Shown here: positions 1 to 13,029 of the stretch, piece after piece
How the letters are laid out: each line of letters starts with the position of its first letter
How positions within the stretch are numbered: position 1 is the stretch's first letter
Assembly: GCA_039519185.1 (NCBI GenBank)
Contig: CM076854.1
Span: forward strand, 14,295,192-14,359,191
Direction: 5' to 3'
Origin: Astragalus membranaceus
Taxonomy: Eukaryota > Streptophyta > Magnoliopsida > Fabales > Fabaceae
Length of the DNA: 64,000 nt
Notes under the pieces: generated by a model
Told to the model about the DNA's origin: nothing
Database searches by the model: none
Seen by the model: only the letters and a program-made list of their open reading frames with translations
Made by a program: the position numbers and the translations under genes

Positions 1-2203
1 TCATTTCAATCCATATAATAGAAAATATGATAAGCACTAATCGTAGGCTACGCACTAGAGCAATCAGCATCCAAAACACTAAATATTCACATCACAATCA
101 TCATTCACATCACTTACAATAACTCATCTCATGTCATGTAGGCATATGAAATGCAACCCACTCGCGGGCATATGCATGAGGTACCTTTTCACAAACGTCG
201 CTTAGCCCTTAAGGCCTCATCGTCACTTAGCCACATGGGCCTAAAAAACGTCACTGGGTTTATGCATATGGGCATGAGACACTATGACATGCACCACTCA
301 CCAAACACACAAATACACAAATACCCAAATCATAGTCAACTATGTGACCCGTCACTTACCGGTTTGCTCACAAGAAGCACAGCACCTGTCAAATTCACAA
401 TCAACACACAACGTCACTTGGCCCTTTAGACCTTAACATCACTTAGCCTTTTGGGCCTCAAACGTCACTGGGTTTTCACCGTCACTTATACAATAAATAT
501 CATCAGCTCAAACAATAGCCACTGAGGGCAAAAACGTCATTTACTAGCCACCAAGGGCATCATCGTCATTTACACGTCATTATAATTAATATTAGCCACT
601 AAGGGCAAAACAGTCATTTACACGTCATTATAAAATAGTATTAGCCACTAAGGGCAAAACAGTCATTTAACTAGCCACTAGGGGCATCATCGTCAAAATC
701 ATCATTTTTGACATTACTTCTTTAAAACCACTGGTCGTACGCAAAAAGGGAATTTTTGAAGATACTCAAAACGTCTTTTTATGGTCACAGCAACGATCAC
801 CGGGAACAGCCACTTGGGCGCCCCAGCAACCTTCAGAAATAATAAGTCTTTATTTTTAAAAATGGGACACGCAGATGGACAACTGAAAATGCTTCACAAC
901 GCTTTTTGAATCGTTCAAAACGGATGTCTGAGTCAAAAGATACAGCGAAAACAGTTTTCGAAAATATTTTGGGACATCCTGAAAACTGGCGCCATGGGCG
1001 CCCAGCGCCCAGGCACCTGGCACCCAGCGCCTTGGCGCAACAAGCAACGCACACACACGGGCGCTCAATGCCCAGCGCTGGCACCCAGCGCCTTAGCGCA
1101 ACACGCAGCGCGCAACACACAACACACGGGCGCTCAGCGCGCCACACACAACACACGGGCGCTCAGCGCGCCACACACAACACACGGGCGCTCAGCGCCA
1201 CACACGCACACACTCAACACGGGCGCTCAGCGCCCAGCGCTGGCACCCAGCGCCCAGCGCCCCAGCCACACAACATTTGGCAACACCCAGGCGCCTGGCG
1301 CCCTTACAGCAACAAAAAAAATCCAGAATTTCCCAGCAACTTTTTCAACACTAAAAATTGATTCCTAACAATTTTAAAGTATCAAAATTCATATTTTTCA
1401 GCATCCAAAAATGCACTTATTTTATTCAAGATCACCAAAACTCATTGAAAAACATCACCAACATCATCATGGCGCCCTAGGCGCCCAAGCATCTACAATC
1501 ACCTATGCGACCTCATCACCACCAAGCCAAACACATAGATCAATATTATGGGCTCCCAACACATGCGCATATCACCATCAATAATGCAAAATCATAGATC
1601 ATGTTCAAGTAATGGATCAAATTCGCATATACATATATGAATATATAAAAATTAACATCAAGAACATCAAGATCATCAAGAACATCAAGAAACAACATCA
1701 AGAGCATCAAGGATCTAGTCAAAAACCCTAGATCTAGGACCTATCATGAGATCTATTAGATGGAAGGATAGAGCTCCCCTAACCTTTCAAAGAAGAAGAG
1801 CTTGAACCCTAGGAGTAGTCACCTACAGAGCCACAGCAACAACGGTGATCTCCTCTCTCCTTGATCTTCGAAATCCCTCTTCTCCTTCTCCTCTTGTGTT
1901 CGACTTCCTCTTCTCTTGGCCGCCCCTTGCTCTCTCTTTCTCACGCTCCTCTCTTTCTTTCTTTCCAATTCGTAAAATCACAAGTGAAAACCCTAGGCAA
2001 GACTCCTCACCAAAATGCGCCTAGGTCAAGCCATTGGGCCATGGGCTTCACTTAAGCCCGATCCATTCGAATGCACCTCCTCCTCCTAGCATCACACCAC
2101 CCCTCAATTAAAACAATTCCAATAAATAATTAAAACCCAATTAAATAAAAGAACTACCTAAATACTTAATTAAATAAATTAATTAAATATTTAGGGTGTT
2201 ACA
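1..2203 (-). repeat. 3' LTR of the chromovirus (partial)
   Basis: Matches 7094-9245 almost base for base. It ends in GGGTGTTACA directly beside the polypurine tract. Short open frames inside it, such as 151-429 and 906-1361, are repeated in the other LTR and have no recognisable domain; I treat them as chance. Confidence 0.95.
992..1302. repeat. GC-rich palindromic repeat array in the 3' LTR
   Basis: A very GC-rich block in AT-rich surroundings. It is built from variants of GGGCGCTCAGCGC and CAGCGCCCAGCGC separated by CACACAACACAC spacers. The equivalent block in the other LTR (about 8085-8344) is 51 bp shorter, so repeat units were lost or gained since insertion. Confidence 0.85.
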
Positions 2204-2218
2204 ACTCTCCCCCACCTA
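2204..2218 (-). other. Polypurine tract of the chromovirus
   Basis: Read on the minus strand this is a G-rich purine run (AGGTGGGGGAGAGT) immediately before the TGTAACACCC start of the 3' LTR, the expected plus-strand priming site. It overlaps the stop codon of the polyprotein. Confidence 0.85.
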
Positions 2219-4513
2219 GAATATTTCGTCCTCGAAATTTACCTGATCAAATAATTCTGGGCAGGACTCTCGCATCTTGCTTTCCAGTTCCCAAGTCATA
2301 CTCTCGCCGGCAGCTCCTAGCCAAACCACTTTCACTAATGCAATCTCTTTGCCTCTAAGCGCTTTCACTTCCCGTTCCTCAATCCGTACGGGCATCGTCT
2401 CCACAGTGAGATTATCCCGCACCTCTACATCATCCATATGGATCACATGAGATGGATCCGAAACATACTTCCGAAGTTGCGACACGTGAAACACGTCGTG
2501 CAAGTTCGAAAGATTTGGCGGTAAAGCCACTCTATAAGCCACATTTCCGATTCTTTCAGAAATCTGATAAGGACCAACAAATCGAGGAGTGAGCTTCTTC
2601 GATTTCAACGCTCGACCAACACCGGTAATAGGAGAAACCCTCAAGAACACATGCTCACCCTCCTGAAACTCTAAATCCTTCCTCCGCTTGTCATGATAAC
2701 TCTTCTGACGACTCTGCGAAGCCTTCATCTTTTCACGGATCATCTTGATCTTCTCTGTAGTCTCCCGGACAATCTCCGGTCCCAACACTACACTCTCTCC
2801 CGACTCATACCAACACAATGGCGTTCTACACTTTCGACCATACAATGCTTCAAACGGTGCCATCCCGATACTGGAATGGTAACTGTTGTTATAGGTAAAC
2901 TCAATCAACGCAAGGTAGGAATCCCATGAACCCCGCTGTTCCAATACACAAGCCCTCAACAAATCCTCTAACGACTGAATTGTCCTCTCTGACTGACCGT
3001 CTGTCTGAGGATGATACGCCGAACTCATTTTTAACTTTGAACCCAATTCCTTCTGCAAACCCGTCCAGAACTCAGAAGTGAACCTCGGATCCCTATCTGA
3101 CACAATACTCTTCGGAACACCGTGCAACTTCACAATTTCTTTGACATAGACCTCTGCCAACCTCGACACCGGATAAGTGATATTAATAGGAATAAAGTGA
3201 GCAGACTTCGTTAACCTATCAACGATCACCCAAATAGCGTCATGACCCTTAACTGTATTCGGCAATCCCGTCACAAAGTCCATCGCAATGCTATCCCACT
3301 TCCACTCTGGAACCTCCAACGGTTGCATTAACCCTGCAGGCTTCTGATGCTCAACCTTAGATTTCTGACAAGTCAAACAGGCATACACAAACTGTGCCAC
3401 ATCTCTCTTCATACCATACCACCAAAACATCTTTTTCAGATCCTGATACATTTTCGTCGCTCCAGGATGGATACTCAACTTGCTACGGTGACCCTCCTCT
3501 AAAATTGCCTTTCTCATCTCCTCATCATCCGGAACACAGATCCTACCCCGGAACCTCAACACACCACTGGAATCTAATTTGAAATCTTCATCTTCAGATT
3601 GACCAACCCCATTAATTAAATCTACTAACTTGACATCTGTCTTCTGAGCTTCCCTGATGCTGCCCAGGAAATCATTATCGATCTTTAACATTCCCAGCTT
3701 GACACTGCGAGGTGTCATTTTACAAACCAAACTCAAATCTCTGAATTCCTCGATCAACTCTAATTCCTTCACCATCATTGCCGACATATGCAAAGACTTT
3801 CTGCTTAAAGCATCAGCCACGACATTAGCTTTGTCGGGATGATAATTCAAACCAAAGTCATAATCCTTCAAGAGCTCCAACCACCGACGTTGTCTCATAT
3901 TCAACTCTTTCTGATCGAACAGATACTTTAGACTCTTATGATCACTGAACACTTCGAACCTCGAACCATAAAGGTAGTGCCTCCAAATCTTAAGCACAAA
4001 TACCACAGCAGCCAATTCCAAATCATGCGTAGGGTAATTTTTCTCATGAACCCGCAACTGCCTCGACGCATACGCAACGACTTTCCCATCTTGCATCAGC
4101 ACACCACCAAGACCCATTTTCGAAGCGTCACAATATACAACGAACGGTTCCTCCGGATTAGGCAACGTCAAAACAGGCGACGTCGTCAATCTCTTTTTCA
4201 GTTCCATAAAACTTTCCTCACACCGAGCATCCCAAACAAAAACTTTACCCTTACAAGTCAACTGAGTCAACGGAAGGGCCAACTTGGAAAAACCCTCGAT
4301 GAACCTCCTGTAGTACCCAGCCAAACCCAAAAAGCTTCTTGTCTCTGTTGCGGACTTCGGAGCCTCCCACTCCAAGACTGCTTCTACTTTTGCCGGATCA
4401 ACCGCAATACCATCACCAGAAATCACGTGCCCAAGGAAACTCACCTCTTTCAGCCAGAACTCACACTTCGATAACTTAGCATACAACTTTTTCTCTTTCA
4501 AAACTTCTAACAC
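2216..4513 (-). pseudogene. Chromovirus pol, distal part: end of RT, RNase H, integrase, chromodomain-like end
   Basis: A 765-codon open frame for the second half of the polyprotein. It starts just after the RT active site. RNase H follows (YCDASKMGLGGVLMQ, then DHKSLKYLF and VVADALSRK). Integrase has its HHCC zinc finger (HPGATKMY to CLTCQKSK), then a DDE core with D in MDFVTGLP and D in VSDRDPRF and E in DGQSERTIQ. The C-terminus ends in a chromodomain-like stretch (WLGAAGESMTWELESK). It is in a different frame from the upstream half: a small indel near 4515-4540 separates the two, so no full polyprotein can be made. The encoded domains otherwise look intact, consistent with a young insertion. 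Confidence 0.93.
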
Positions 4514-4535
4514 TGTCTTCAGGTGCTCAGCATGC

Positions 4536-6578
4536 TCACTTAGAATAAACTAGAATGTCATCTATGAAGATCACCACAAACCGATCTAGGTAATTATGGA
4601 AAATACGATTCATATATTCCATAAACACACCAGGAGCGTTGGTCACACCGAACGGCATCACTGAATATTCATAATGCCCATACCTTGTCCTGAACGCTGT
4701 CTTCTGAACATCTTCATCCTTTACTTTAATCTGATGATATCCGGACCTCAAATCAATTTTGCTGAAAACACGGGCACCCACTAACTGATCCATCAGATCG
4801 TCGATCCTCGGAAGCGGATACTTATTCTTGATAGTTACCTTATTCAACTGACGATAGTCCACACATAACCTCATGCTCCCATCTTTCTTCTTTACTAACA
4901 ATATCGGAGCTCCCCACGGTGACACACTCGGTCTCACAAACTTTTTCTCAAGCAATTCTTCAAGTTGCGTCTTCAACTCAGACAATTCCGACGCCGACAT
5001 CCTGTACGGTGCCATAGACACAGGCCTCGTACCAGGCACAAGGTCAATCGAAAACTCAACTTCTCTTTCCGGTGGCACGCCCAGAATTTCGTCAGGAAAA
5101 ACCTCAGGAAACTCGCGTACCACCTTCAGTTCTTCAATAACAGCCTGACTCTCAGCAGACAACGTTGCCATCAATGCAAACAGCTGAACTCCTTCTTTCT
5201 TCAACTCCTTCAACTGACCAGCAGATACCAAAACAGAATTTTCTTCTCCGAAACTAACCGACTTGCTACGACAGTTGATATGGACGTGATTATTCTCTAA
5301 CCAGTCCATGCCTAAGATTACATCCAGACCTCTCAACGGCAAGCAAACAAAATTCACAATAAAGTCCCTGCCGAAGATCGACACGGGACACTGAGAACAC
5401 ACCTGGGACGTAATCACCAACCCCTTCGCAGGAGTGTCGACAACCATATCCCCACACATAGCAGATAAAACAAGACCCAATCTTTTACAACAATCAACAG
5501 ATATAAAACAATGGGTAGCACCAGTATCAATAAGAGATTTCAGAGAAGTACCATTAATAAAACACGTACCTCTAATCAGACCATCCTTATCATCAGACTC
5601 CTCTCCTGCCAATGCAAATACCTTCCCAGTAGACCTTTCCTTTTTCGGCTTTGTACACTTTGTACTGATATGCCCAGACTCACCACAGTTGAAACACACC
5701 ACATCCTTGACCTTACACTCGGCTGCCATATGGCCCTTTTTACCACAACGGTAGCAGACCCTCTCATCAGACCTGCATGTAGTACTCTTGTGGCCAGGCT
5801 TGCCACACTTATAACAGACAATGCTAGCAGGGGCATCTCCCCCACTAGAACCCTTACCTCCAGCAGCCTTCTGATAACCCTTACCCGCAGGAACCTCATA
5901 CGGCTTGCTTCGACTCTGAAACTTACCCTTTTTCTCAGAAGTAGCTTTGTAATGAGCAGTACTGTCCTCCTCAAAGATTCTGCAACTGTCAACCAGATCA
6001 GCGAACACCCGGATCTTCTGATAACCAATGGCCTTTTTAATATCAGGCCTCAACCCATTCTCGAACTTTATGCATTTAGAAAATTCAGCTGTAGCCTCAC
6101 TGTAGTGTGGATAAAATTTTGCTAGCTCCACGAATTTCGCCGCATAGGCAGTCACAGACATACCACCCTGCTTCAGTTCCAAAAACTCTATCTCTTTCTT
6201 CCCTCGGACGTCTTCAGGAAAATATTTTCTCAGAAATTCTCTGCTGAATACCTCCCAAGTAATCTCTTCCTGCACAGCCTCTAACCTCTGCCTAGTAGCC
6301 AACCACCAGTCGTCGGCCTCCTCGGCTAACATGTGGGTACCAAAACGGACCTTCTGCTCAACAGTACAGTCCATCACCCTGAAAATCCTCTCGATCTCCT
6401 TCAACCAAGCCATCGCACCATCTGGATCATATTTGCCCTTAAAGGTGGGCGGATTCTCGCTCTGGAAAGTAGTCAGACTCCGAAAACCAGCGTTATCTCC
6501 AGCATTCTGCTGACCCTGCACAGCCTGAGCCATAGCTTGCAATGCAGCAGCAAGAGCAGCGTCGTTTCTCCCAGCCAT
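4536..6578 (-). pseudogene. Chromovirus gag-protease-RT, proximal part
   Basis: 680 codons from the ATG at 6578. A gag capsid region covers about residues 55-210. Three CCHC zinc knuckles follow (CYKCGKPGHKSTTC, CYRCGKKGHMAAEC, CFNCGESGHISTKC). The aspartic protease has LIDTGATHCFIS. RT runs to its catalytic motif FIDDILVYSK, directly after which the frame hits a stop. The rest of pol continues in another frame from 4513. The leader between this ATG and the primer site is about 95 bp. Family assignment to Tekay/Del is from the domain order plus the C-terminal chromodomain-like end; it was not tested by a tree. Confidence 0.93.
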
Positions 6579-6673
6579 TCTGAACTATCACTGCAGCACA
6601 AACCAAAAATTCAGAACTAATCTATTGTCATAAGACACTATGACAGGACAACATTGGCCGGACAGACCGAACT

Positions 6674-6685
6674 GCTCTGATACCA
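6674..6685 (-). other. Primer binding site, tRNA-iMet type
   Basis: The plus strand reads GCTCTGATACCA, so the minus strand is TGGTATCAGAGC, the common plant initiator-Met primer site. It sits four bases from the LTR edge at 6690. Confidence 0.92.
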
Positions 6686-6689
6686 CTAA

Positions 6690-9245
6690 TGTAACACCCC
6701 CTTTCTACCCTTTTATTTTAATAAGAGAAACAGAGTTCAAAAATCATTTTTGATTTCACCACGAGGGTGTCACACATACGTCAAAATAAAACCTCAAGTC
6801 TCAAATAAAATAGTACGTCGTCAAAGGTGCAATACTTAGCACTCCACAATAGGGGGACCTCAAAAACATCGAAAACTATGTCATAAAATCCAACGTCAAC
6901 GCAGCGGAAAAGTAAATCAACCCATCAACGGTATAAAAATCTAAGTACATCAGCAAAACATCAAATACATCCCCCCAGGTGCTACGTATCAGAGCATGAC
7001 GACTCGACCCAAGAAGTGAAGCTAAGACCTTCACTGGGAATCACCTGCACGTTACCAACACGGGGGTAACATTCAAACAGGAAAGGGTGAGCATCATTTC
7101 AATCCATATAATAGAAAATATGATAAGCACTAATCGTAGGCTACGCACTAGAGCAATCAGCATCCAAAACACTAAATATTCACATCACAATCATCATTCA
7201 CATCACTTACAATAACTCATCTCATGTCATGTAGGCATATGAAATGCAACCCACTCGCGGGCATATGCATGAGGTACCTTTTCACAAACGTCGCTTAGCC
7301 CTTAAGGCCTCATCGTCACTTAGCCACATGGGCCTCAAAAACGTCACTGGGTTTATGCATATGGGCATGAGACACTATGACATGCACCACTCACCAAACA
7401 CACAAATACACAAATACCCAAATCATAGTCAACTATGTGACCCGTCACTTACCGGTTTGCTCACAAGAAGCACAGCACCTGTCAAATTCACAATCAACAC
7501 ACAACGTCACTTGGCCTTTTAGACCTTAACATCACTTAGCCTTTTGGGCCTCAAACGTCACTGGGTTTTCACCGTCACTTATACAATAAATATCATCAGC
7601 TCAAACAATAGCCACTGAGGGCAAAAACGTCATTTACTAGCCACCAAGGGCATCATCGTCATTTACACGTCATTATAATTAATATTAGCCACTAAGGGCA
7701 AAACAGTCATTTACACGTCATTATAAAATAGTATTAGCCACTAAGGGCAAAACAGTCATTTAACTAGCCACTACGGGCATCATCGTCAAAATCATCATTT
7801 TTGACATTACTTCTTTAAAACCACTGGTCGTACGCAAAAAGGGAATTTTTGAAGATACTCAAAACGTCTTTTTATGGTCACAGCAACGATCACCGGGAAC
7901 AGCCACTTGGGCGCCCCAGCAACCTTCAGAAATAATAAGTATTTATTTTTAAAAATGGGACACGCAGATGGACAACTGAAAATGCTTCACAACGCTTTTT
8001 GAATCGTTCAAAACGGATGTCTGAGTCAAAAGATACAGCGAAAACAGTTTTCGAAAATATTTTGGGACATCCTGAAAACTGGCGCCATGGGCGCCCAGCG
8101 CCCAGGCACCTGGCACCCAGCGCCTTGGCGCAACAAGCAACGCACACACACGGGCGCTCAATGCCCAGCGCTGGCACCCAGCGCCTTAGCGCAACACGCA
8201 GCGCGCAACACACAACACACGGGCGCTCAGCGCCCAGCGCTGGCACCCAGCGCTCAGCGCCACACACGCACACACTCAACACGGGCGCTCAGCGCCCAGC
8301 GCCCCAGCCACACAACATTTGGCAACACCCAGGCGCCTGGCGCCCTTACAGCAACAAAAAAAATCCAGAATTTCCCAGCAACTTTTTCAACACTAAAAAT
8401 TGATTCCTAACAATTTTAAAGTATCAAAATTCATATTTTTCAGCATCCAAAAATGCACTTATTTTATTCAAGATCACCAAAACTCATTGAAAAACATCAC
8501 CAACATCATCATGGCGCCCTAGGCGCCCAAGCATCTACAATCACCTATGCGACCTCATCACCACCAAGCCAAACACATAGATCAATATTATGGGCTCCCA
8601 ACACATGCGCATATCACCATCAATAATGCAAAATCATAGATCATGTTCAAGTAATGGATCAAATTCGCATATACATACATGAATATATAAAAATTAACAT
8701 CAAGAACATCAAGATCATCAAGAACATCAAGAAACAACATCAAGAGCATCAAGGATCTAGTCAAAAACCCTAGATCTAGGACCTATCATGAGATCTATTA
8801 GATGGAAGGATAGAGCTCCCCTAACCTTTCAAAGAAGAAGAGCTTGAACCCTAGGAGTAGTCACCTACAGAGCCACAGCAACAACGGTGATCTCCTCTCT
8901 CCTTGATCTTCGAAATCCCTCTTCTCCTTCTCCTCTTGTGTTCGACTTCCTCTTCTCTTGGCCGCCCCTTGCTCTCTCTTTCTCACGCTCCTCTCTTTCT
9001 TTCTTTCCAATTCGTAAAATCACAAGTGAAAACCCTAGGCAAGACTCCTCACCAAAATGCGCCTAGGTCAAGCCATTGGGCCATGGGCTTCACTTAAGCC
9101 CAATCCATTCGAATGCACCTCCTCCTCCTAGCATCACACCACCCCTCAATTAAAACAATTCCAATAAATAATTAAAACCCAATTAAATAAAAGAACTACC
9201 TAAATACTTAATTAAATAAATTAATTAAATATTTAGGGTGTTACA
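6690..9245 (-). repeat. 5' LTR of the chromovirus (complete, 2556 bp)
   Basis: Begins TGTAACACCC and ends GGGTGTTACA on the plus strand. The inner edge abuts the primer site and the outer edge abuts LINE sequence at 9246. It contains the shorter version of the GC-rich array at about 8085-8344. Confidence 0.95.
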
Positions 9246-11388
9246 GGACCCGTTGGCCCCATTTCTCTTCCTGATTGCAGCAGAAGGGCTTGCAGGTTTA
9301 GTCAAAAAGGCTAATGAGCTTGGATTGTATAAACCCCTCCAGGTATCGAGTTCAGCCTCTTTTTCACTTCTTCAATTTGCTGATGATACTATTCTAGTTG
9401 GAGAAAATTGTTGGGAGAATCTTTGGAGCATAAAGGCAATACTCAGGAGTTTTGAACATGTCTCTAGGATAGGTAAATTTCGCAAAGAGCAATTTGTTCG
9501 GAAATAATCCACCTGTTAATTTTCTGGACGCTGCTTCTCACTTTCTATCATGCAGTATTGGTGAAATTCCATTTAAGTTCCTAGACATACCGGTGGGAGA
9601 AAATCTCAAGAGGGCGTCGACTTGGAAGCCGGTGATTAATCGATTTCGGACAAGACTCACTCGTTGGAAAGGAAGAAGTTTGTCCATATATAGGTGGTAG
9701 AGTAACTTTGATTAATTCTAAGTGGAGGTTCTGAGAGAAGGTCAATCTCATGGGTAAAGTGGTCCTCGGTGTGTAAACCGAAACTAAGTGGAGGTCTGGG
9801 TATTAAAAATTTGGAAGCATTTAATATTGCACTATTAGCTAAATGGAAGTGGAGATTTTTAAACGAGCCAGATGTGGTATGGGTTGAATTATTACGATTA
9901 AGGTATGGAGACCTGTCACAATGCAGTATTCTTCCGGAAAATTACGGTACTGGTTTTCTAACAAAATGCTCTATCTGGTGGCGTGATCTGTGTTCTCTTG
10001 GAGTCGATTTCACCAATAACGACTCTTGGCTCCATAATCAGTTACAGCGAAGTATTGGAGACAGACGTAATAGTTGCTTTTGGTTGGATAATTTGATAGG
10101 TACGACTCCATTATATTCTCGATTCCCTCGGTTATTTTCTATTACTTGTAACAGCAACTGCAAAGTAGCTGAAATGGGAGAATGGCGTGATGACCTTGGG
10201 GAGTGGAAGTGGAAGTGGTAGTGGCCCCGGACTCTAAACGGTGCTGAACAAGAACATCTTCATGAGTTGCAAGATTTGTTACTTAAGGTCAAACCAGAAG
10301 ATGGGGTGGAGGATCAATGGCGATGGGTTCTTAGCCTGGCAGATGGGTTCTCAGTGAAGAGCTGCTACAGTATTTTGATTGAGATACGTGAGAACAGTGA
10401 AGTGAAATGTCAGATGAATTGAGAAAGGCAATGAAGCACATTTGGACAATTGATGTTCCCTCTAAAATTCAGATTTTTGGGTGGAGATTAATTCAAAAGA
10501 GACTTGCTACGAGAGATAGTTTGATTGCTTGAGGAATTATTGATCATCATTTTAACAGTTGTTGTCTGCTATGTATTGAAGAATCAGTAAGTCACCTGTT
10601 TTTCCAATGTAAAATCACAACTGCAATTTGGAGAAAGGTTGGCACATGGCTCGGTGTTCGTGAATCTGTATTAAGTGAGCCTTAGATCATTTTTTATATC
10701 ACGGTAGTTGTCTCTCAGGGATAAAGAAGAAGAAGAAAATCAGATACATAATATGGTTCGATGTAACCTGGATTTTATGGGGAGCAAGGAATGATGTGGT
10801 TTTTAAAGGACAAGTTGCTGATGTGGAAACCATTTTCAACAGGGTGGTTGTTTTTTCTTGGCAGTGGCTCAAGAAAAGGGCTGGTAGAAACATTTGTATC
10901 TCTTTTGCAGGTTGGTGCTCCTCGCCGTTAAGCAGTCTTAATCAAATATGAAGAGGCATTTGAAGGTAGTCATCTTGCATAAACATAAGATGGGAGGATC
11001 ATATTTGAAAGAAAACAAATGGTACTGATGGCGCTATTAGCTGAGAAGGTTGAGATGGTGCTGATAAACCCGTGTAGAAGAAGGACGTGAATGGGTGCGG
11101 GGTAGTTGGCTCATGCGATTTTTGTGGAGGAGAATAAGGAGTATTTTGAGGGTGTTGTTATTGTGTTGCAGAAAAAACACAACAAACATGTTTTTCTGTA
11201 TTTTGTAAATTTGAACACTAATGGCGTTTGGGGCACTCTTTTCCTCCTCGGGTCTTTTTCCCTATGGGTTTTGGCCCTTGGAGGTTTTTAACGGGCCCCC
11301 CCCTTTTTCCTACAGCTTGTAAAGACATGGGCGGAGGAGTATTCCTTGTGCTCCCCCTTATCAATAAAATTCATTTGCTTATAAAAAA
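9246..11388 (+). mobile_element. L1-type LINE, 3' part, degenerate
   Basis: Starts inside the RT domain at DPLAPFLFLIAAEGLA and continues to the catalytic LLQFADDTILVG motif. The thumb/zf-RVT region follows in several frames (9494-9700, 9769-10221 and on to about 10660). A non-coding tail ends in ATAAAATTCATTTGCTTATAAAAAA. The tail resembles that of the second LINE in this window. The 5' half must lie left of the chromovirus, outside the window. The poly(A) end joins sequence homologous to the CLE gene (CTAGCAATGCC), so this LINE jumped into the CLE paralogue. Frameshifts and stops make it dead. Confidence 0.9.
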
Positions 11389-11389
11389 C

Positions 11390-12172
11390 CTAGCAATGCC
11401 AAAACTAATGCAACTCGCTTACACCATGGATACTTACAACCTGGTGAAGTCTAGAGGGTCCAAATAAAAGACATGACAAATCCTCCCCTCCCGAGAGTAT
11501 TGACCAAATTGCAAAAGAGATCTCAGAAGGTCTTGATGATCCAAGACATCAAAAATCCTTTCCTCTCAAGAGTATTGACCAAATTGCAAAAGAGATCCCA
11601 AAAGGTCCTGATCCAAGACATCATAAATCCTTCCCTCCCAAGAGTATTGACCAAATTGCAAAAAAGATCCCAGAAATCCTTCCCTCCCAAGAGTATTGAC
11701 CAAATTGCAATAAAGATCAAAGAAAGTCCTTATCCACGTCATCGATCAGAAATCCTTCCCTCCCAAGAGTATTGACCAAATTGCAATAAAGATCCCAGAA
11801 AGTTCCTATCCACGTCATCAGAAATCCTTCTCTCCCAAAAGTATTGACCAAATTGCAATAAAGATACGAGAAAGGCCTTATCCACGTCATCAGAAATCCT
11901 TCTCTCCCAAGAGTATTGACCAAATTTCAAAAAAGATCCCAGAAAGACCTTATCCACGTCATCAGAAATCCTTCTCTCCCAAGAGTATTGACCAAATTGC
12001 AATAAAGATCCCAGAAAGTCCTTATCCACGTCATCAGAAATCCTTCTCTCCCAAAAGTATTGACCAAATTGCAATAAAGATCCCAGAAAGCCCTTATCCA
12101 CATCATCGGAAATCCTTCTCTCCCAAGAGTATTGACCAAATTGCAAAGATAGCCGTGCCTCAAGCATCTTCA
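11390..12172 (+). pseudogene. Broken multi-CLE-domain precursor (paralogue of 51995-52798)
   Basis: From CTAGCAATGCC onward it aligns with the intact CLE gene from codon 24 on. The signal-peptide half is cut off by the LINE. Relative to the intact copy, about 24 bp are missing before the first CLE unit, giving a TAG. The first units keep recognisable CLE cores (LEGPNKRHD, KEIPKGPDPRHH); later units have drifted to IPESPYPRHQ. A unit is shortened near 11670, and a small insertion near 11742 shifts the frame. After that the frame is open for roughly 140 codons with six drifted 24-residue units. The 3' end is interrupted by the insertion starting near 12175. I infer a pseudogene; the homogeneity of the drifted units is curious. 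Confidence 0.88.
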
Positions 12173-13029
12173 TAGCCGTGCCTCACGGTCTTCATCTTTC
12201 CCTGCTTAACTGAAAAACAACAACAATGGATTGGGTGAGACAACTTGTCTCAGTGAGTTCTATCGAAACCCCTTACTAACTCTCTCGGTTCAATTATGCT
12301 TGATTCATTATACTTAACTCATAAATCATAGTCCTCAAAGTTGACTATGTGGCTAACTAACTAAAAGTTGACCTCGTAACCCTCAAGCCGGTTACAAGAT
12401 ACAACACTAACTAAAGTTATAGCGTGTCACCGGTCACTTGGCATAATAAGCTTCCGGTGAACCCGTCCCCACTAATCGGCTGGGTCCCTAACGGGGCCTA
12501 GGTTCATAAGGCTCATGACTGCCTCTCCCCTAGCACACTAAACTAAATAGAGTCGTCACCCCGACTAAAGATATATATGATGATATACCTGAACTGAACT
12601 CAACAATGAACTTAAACATAATAATAACTTAACTGAACAATGAACTGAACTTAGCATAAACTTATTACTAAGGTGATTTAATTACTAACTAAGTCTAATT
12701 ATTAAGTGATCTCTCATGGATTACTAAGGTTCGCTAACTTAACTTATCAATCTTACTAAACCAGTCAATCCAGCACAATACATCAGTCGCAAAGTCATAA
12801 CATGAAATCAATGGTCAATCACATGAGCATTCACTTAACCTGAACATAAATCCAAACATAACCAATTGTATGGTACTAACAAAATTTGGATCCAATCACA
12901 ATCAATTACCACTCAATTCAGGGCAATTCAATTATAGTAGCATTGGGGAAGGTGGAAGGAAGGATTAGAAAGCAATTGGAATTATTCGGAATGATTTAAA
13001 ACACTTTTTAAAATAGGCAACCCGAAGAC

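Larger units (their letters stand above)
1..9245 (-). mobile_element. Ty3/gypsy chromovirus (Tekay/Del-like), left end outside the window
   Basis: An LTR retrotransposon on the minus strand. Its right LTR (6690-9245) is complete, begins TGTAACACCC and ends GGGTGTTACA. Its left LTR enters the window about 404 bp in and ends at 2203. Between them lie a tRNA-iMet primer site, gag, protease, reverse transcriptase, RNase H, integrase and a C-terminal chromodomain-like stretch, the order expected of a chromovirus. By eye the two LTRs differ by only about six substitutions over 2.15 kb plus one 51-bp length change, so the insertion is recent. It interrupts a LINE exactly at the conserved RQG/DPL site of that element's reverse transcriptase. 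The target-site duplication cannot be checked because the left end is missing. Confidence 0.95.

Noticed and set aside
151..1368. Several open frames of 90-150 codons in the LTR
   Set aside because: They lie in LTR sequence, recur in the second LTR, and those over 990-1300 only reflect the GC-rich repeat array.
11739..12173. Long minus-strand frames (144 and 78 codons) with a repeated FGQYSWERRISDDVDK pattern
   Set aside because: They are the reverse complement of the 72-bp CLE-unit array; a repeat whose length is a multiple of three keeps several frames open. The plus strand has the homologous, functional-looking copy elsewhere.
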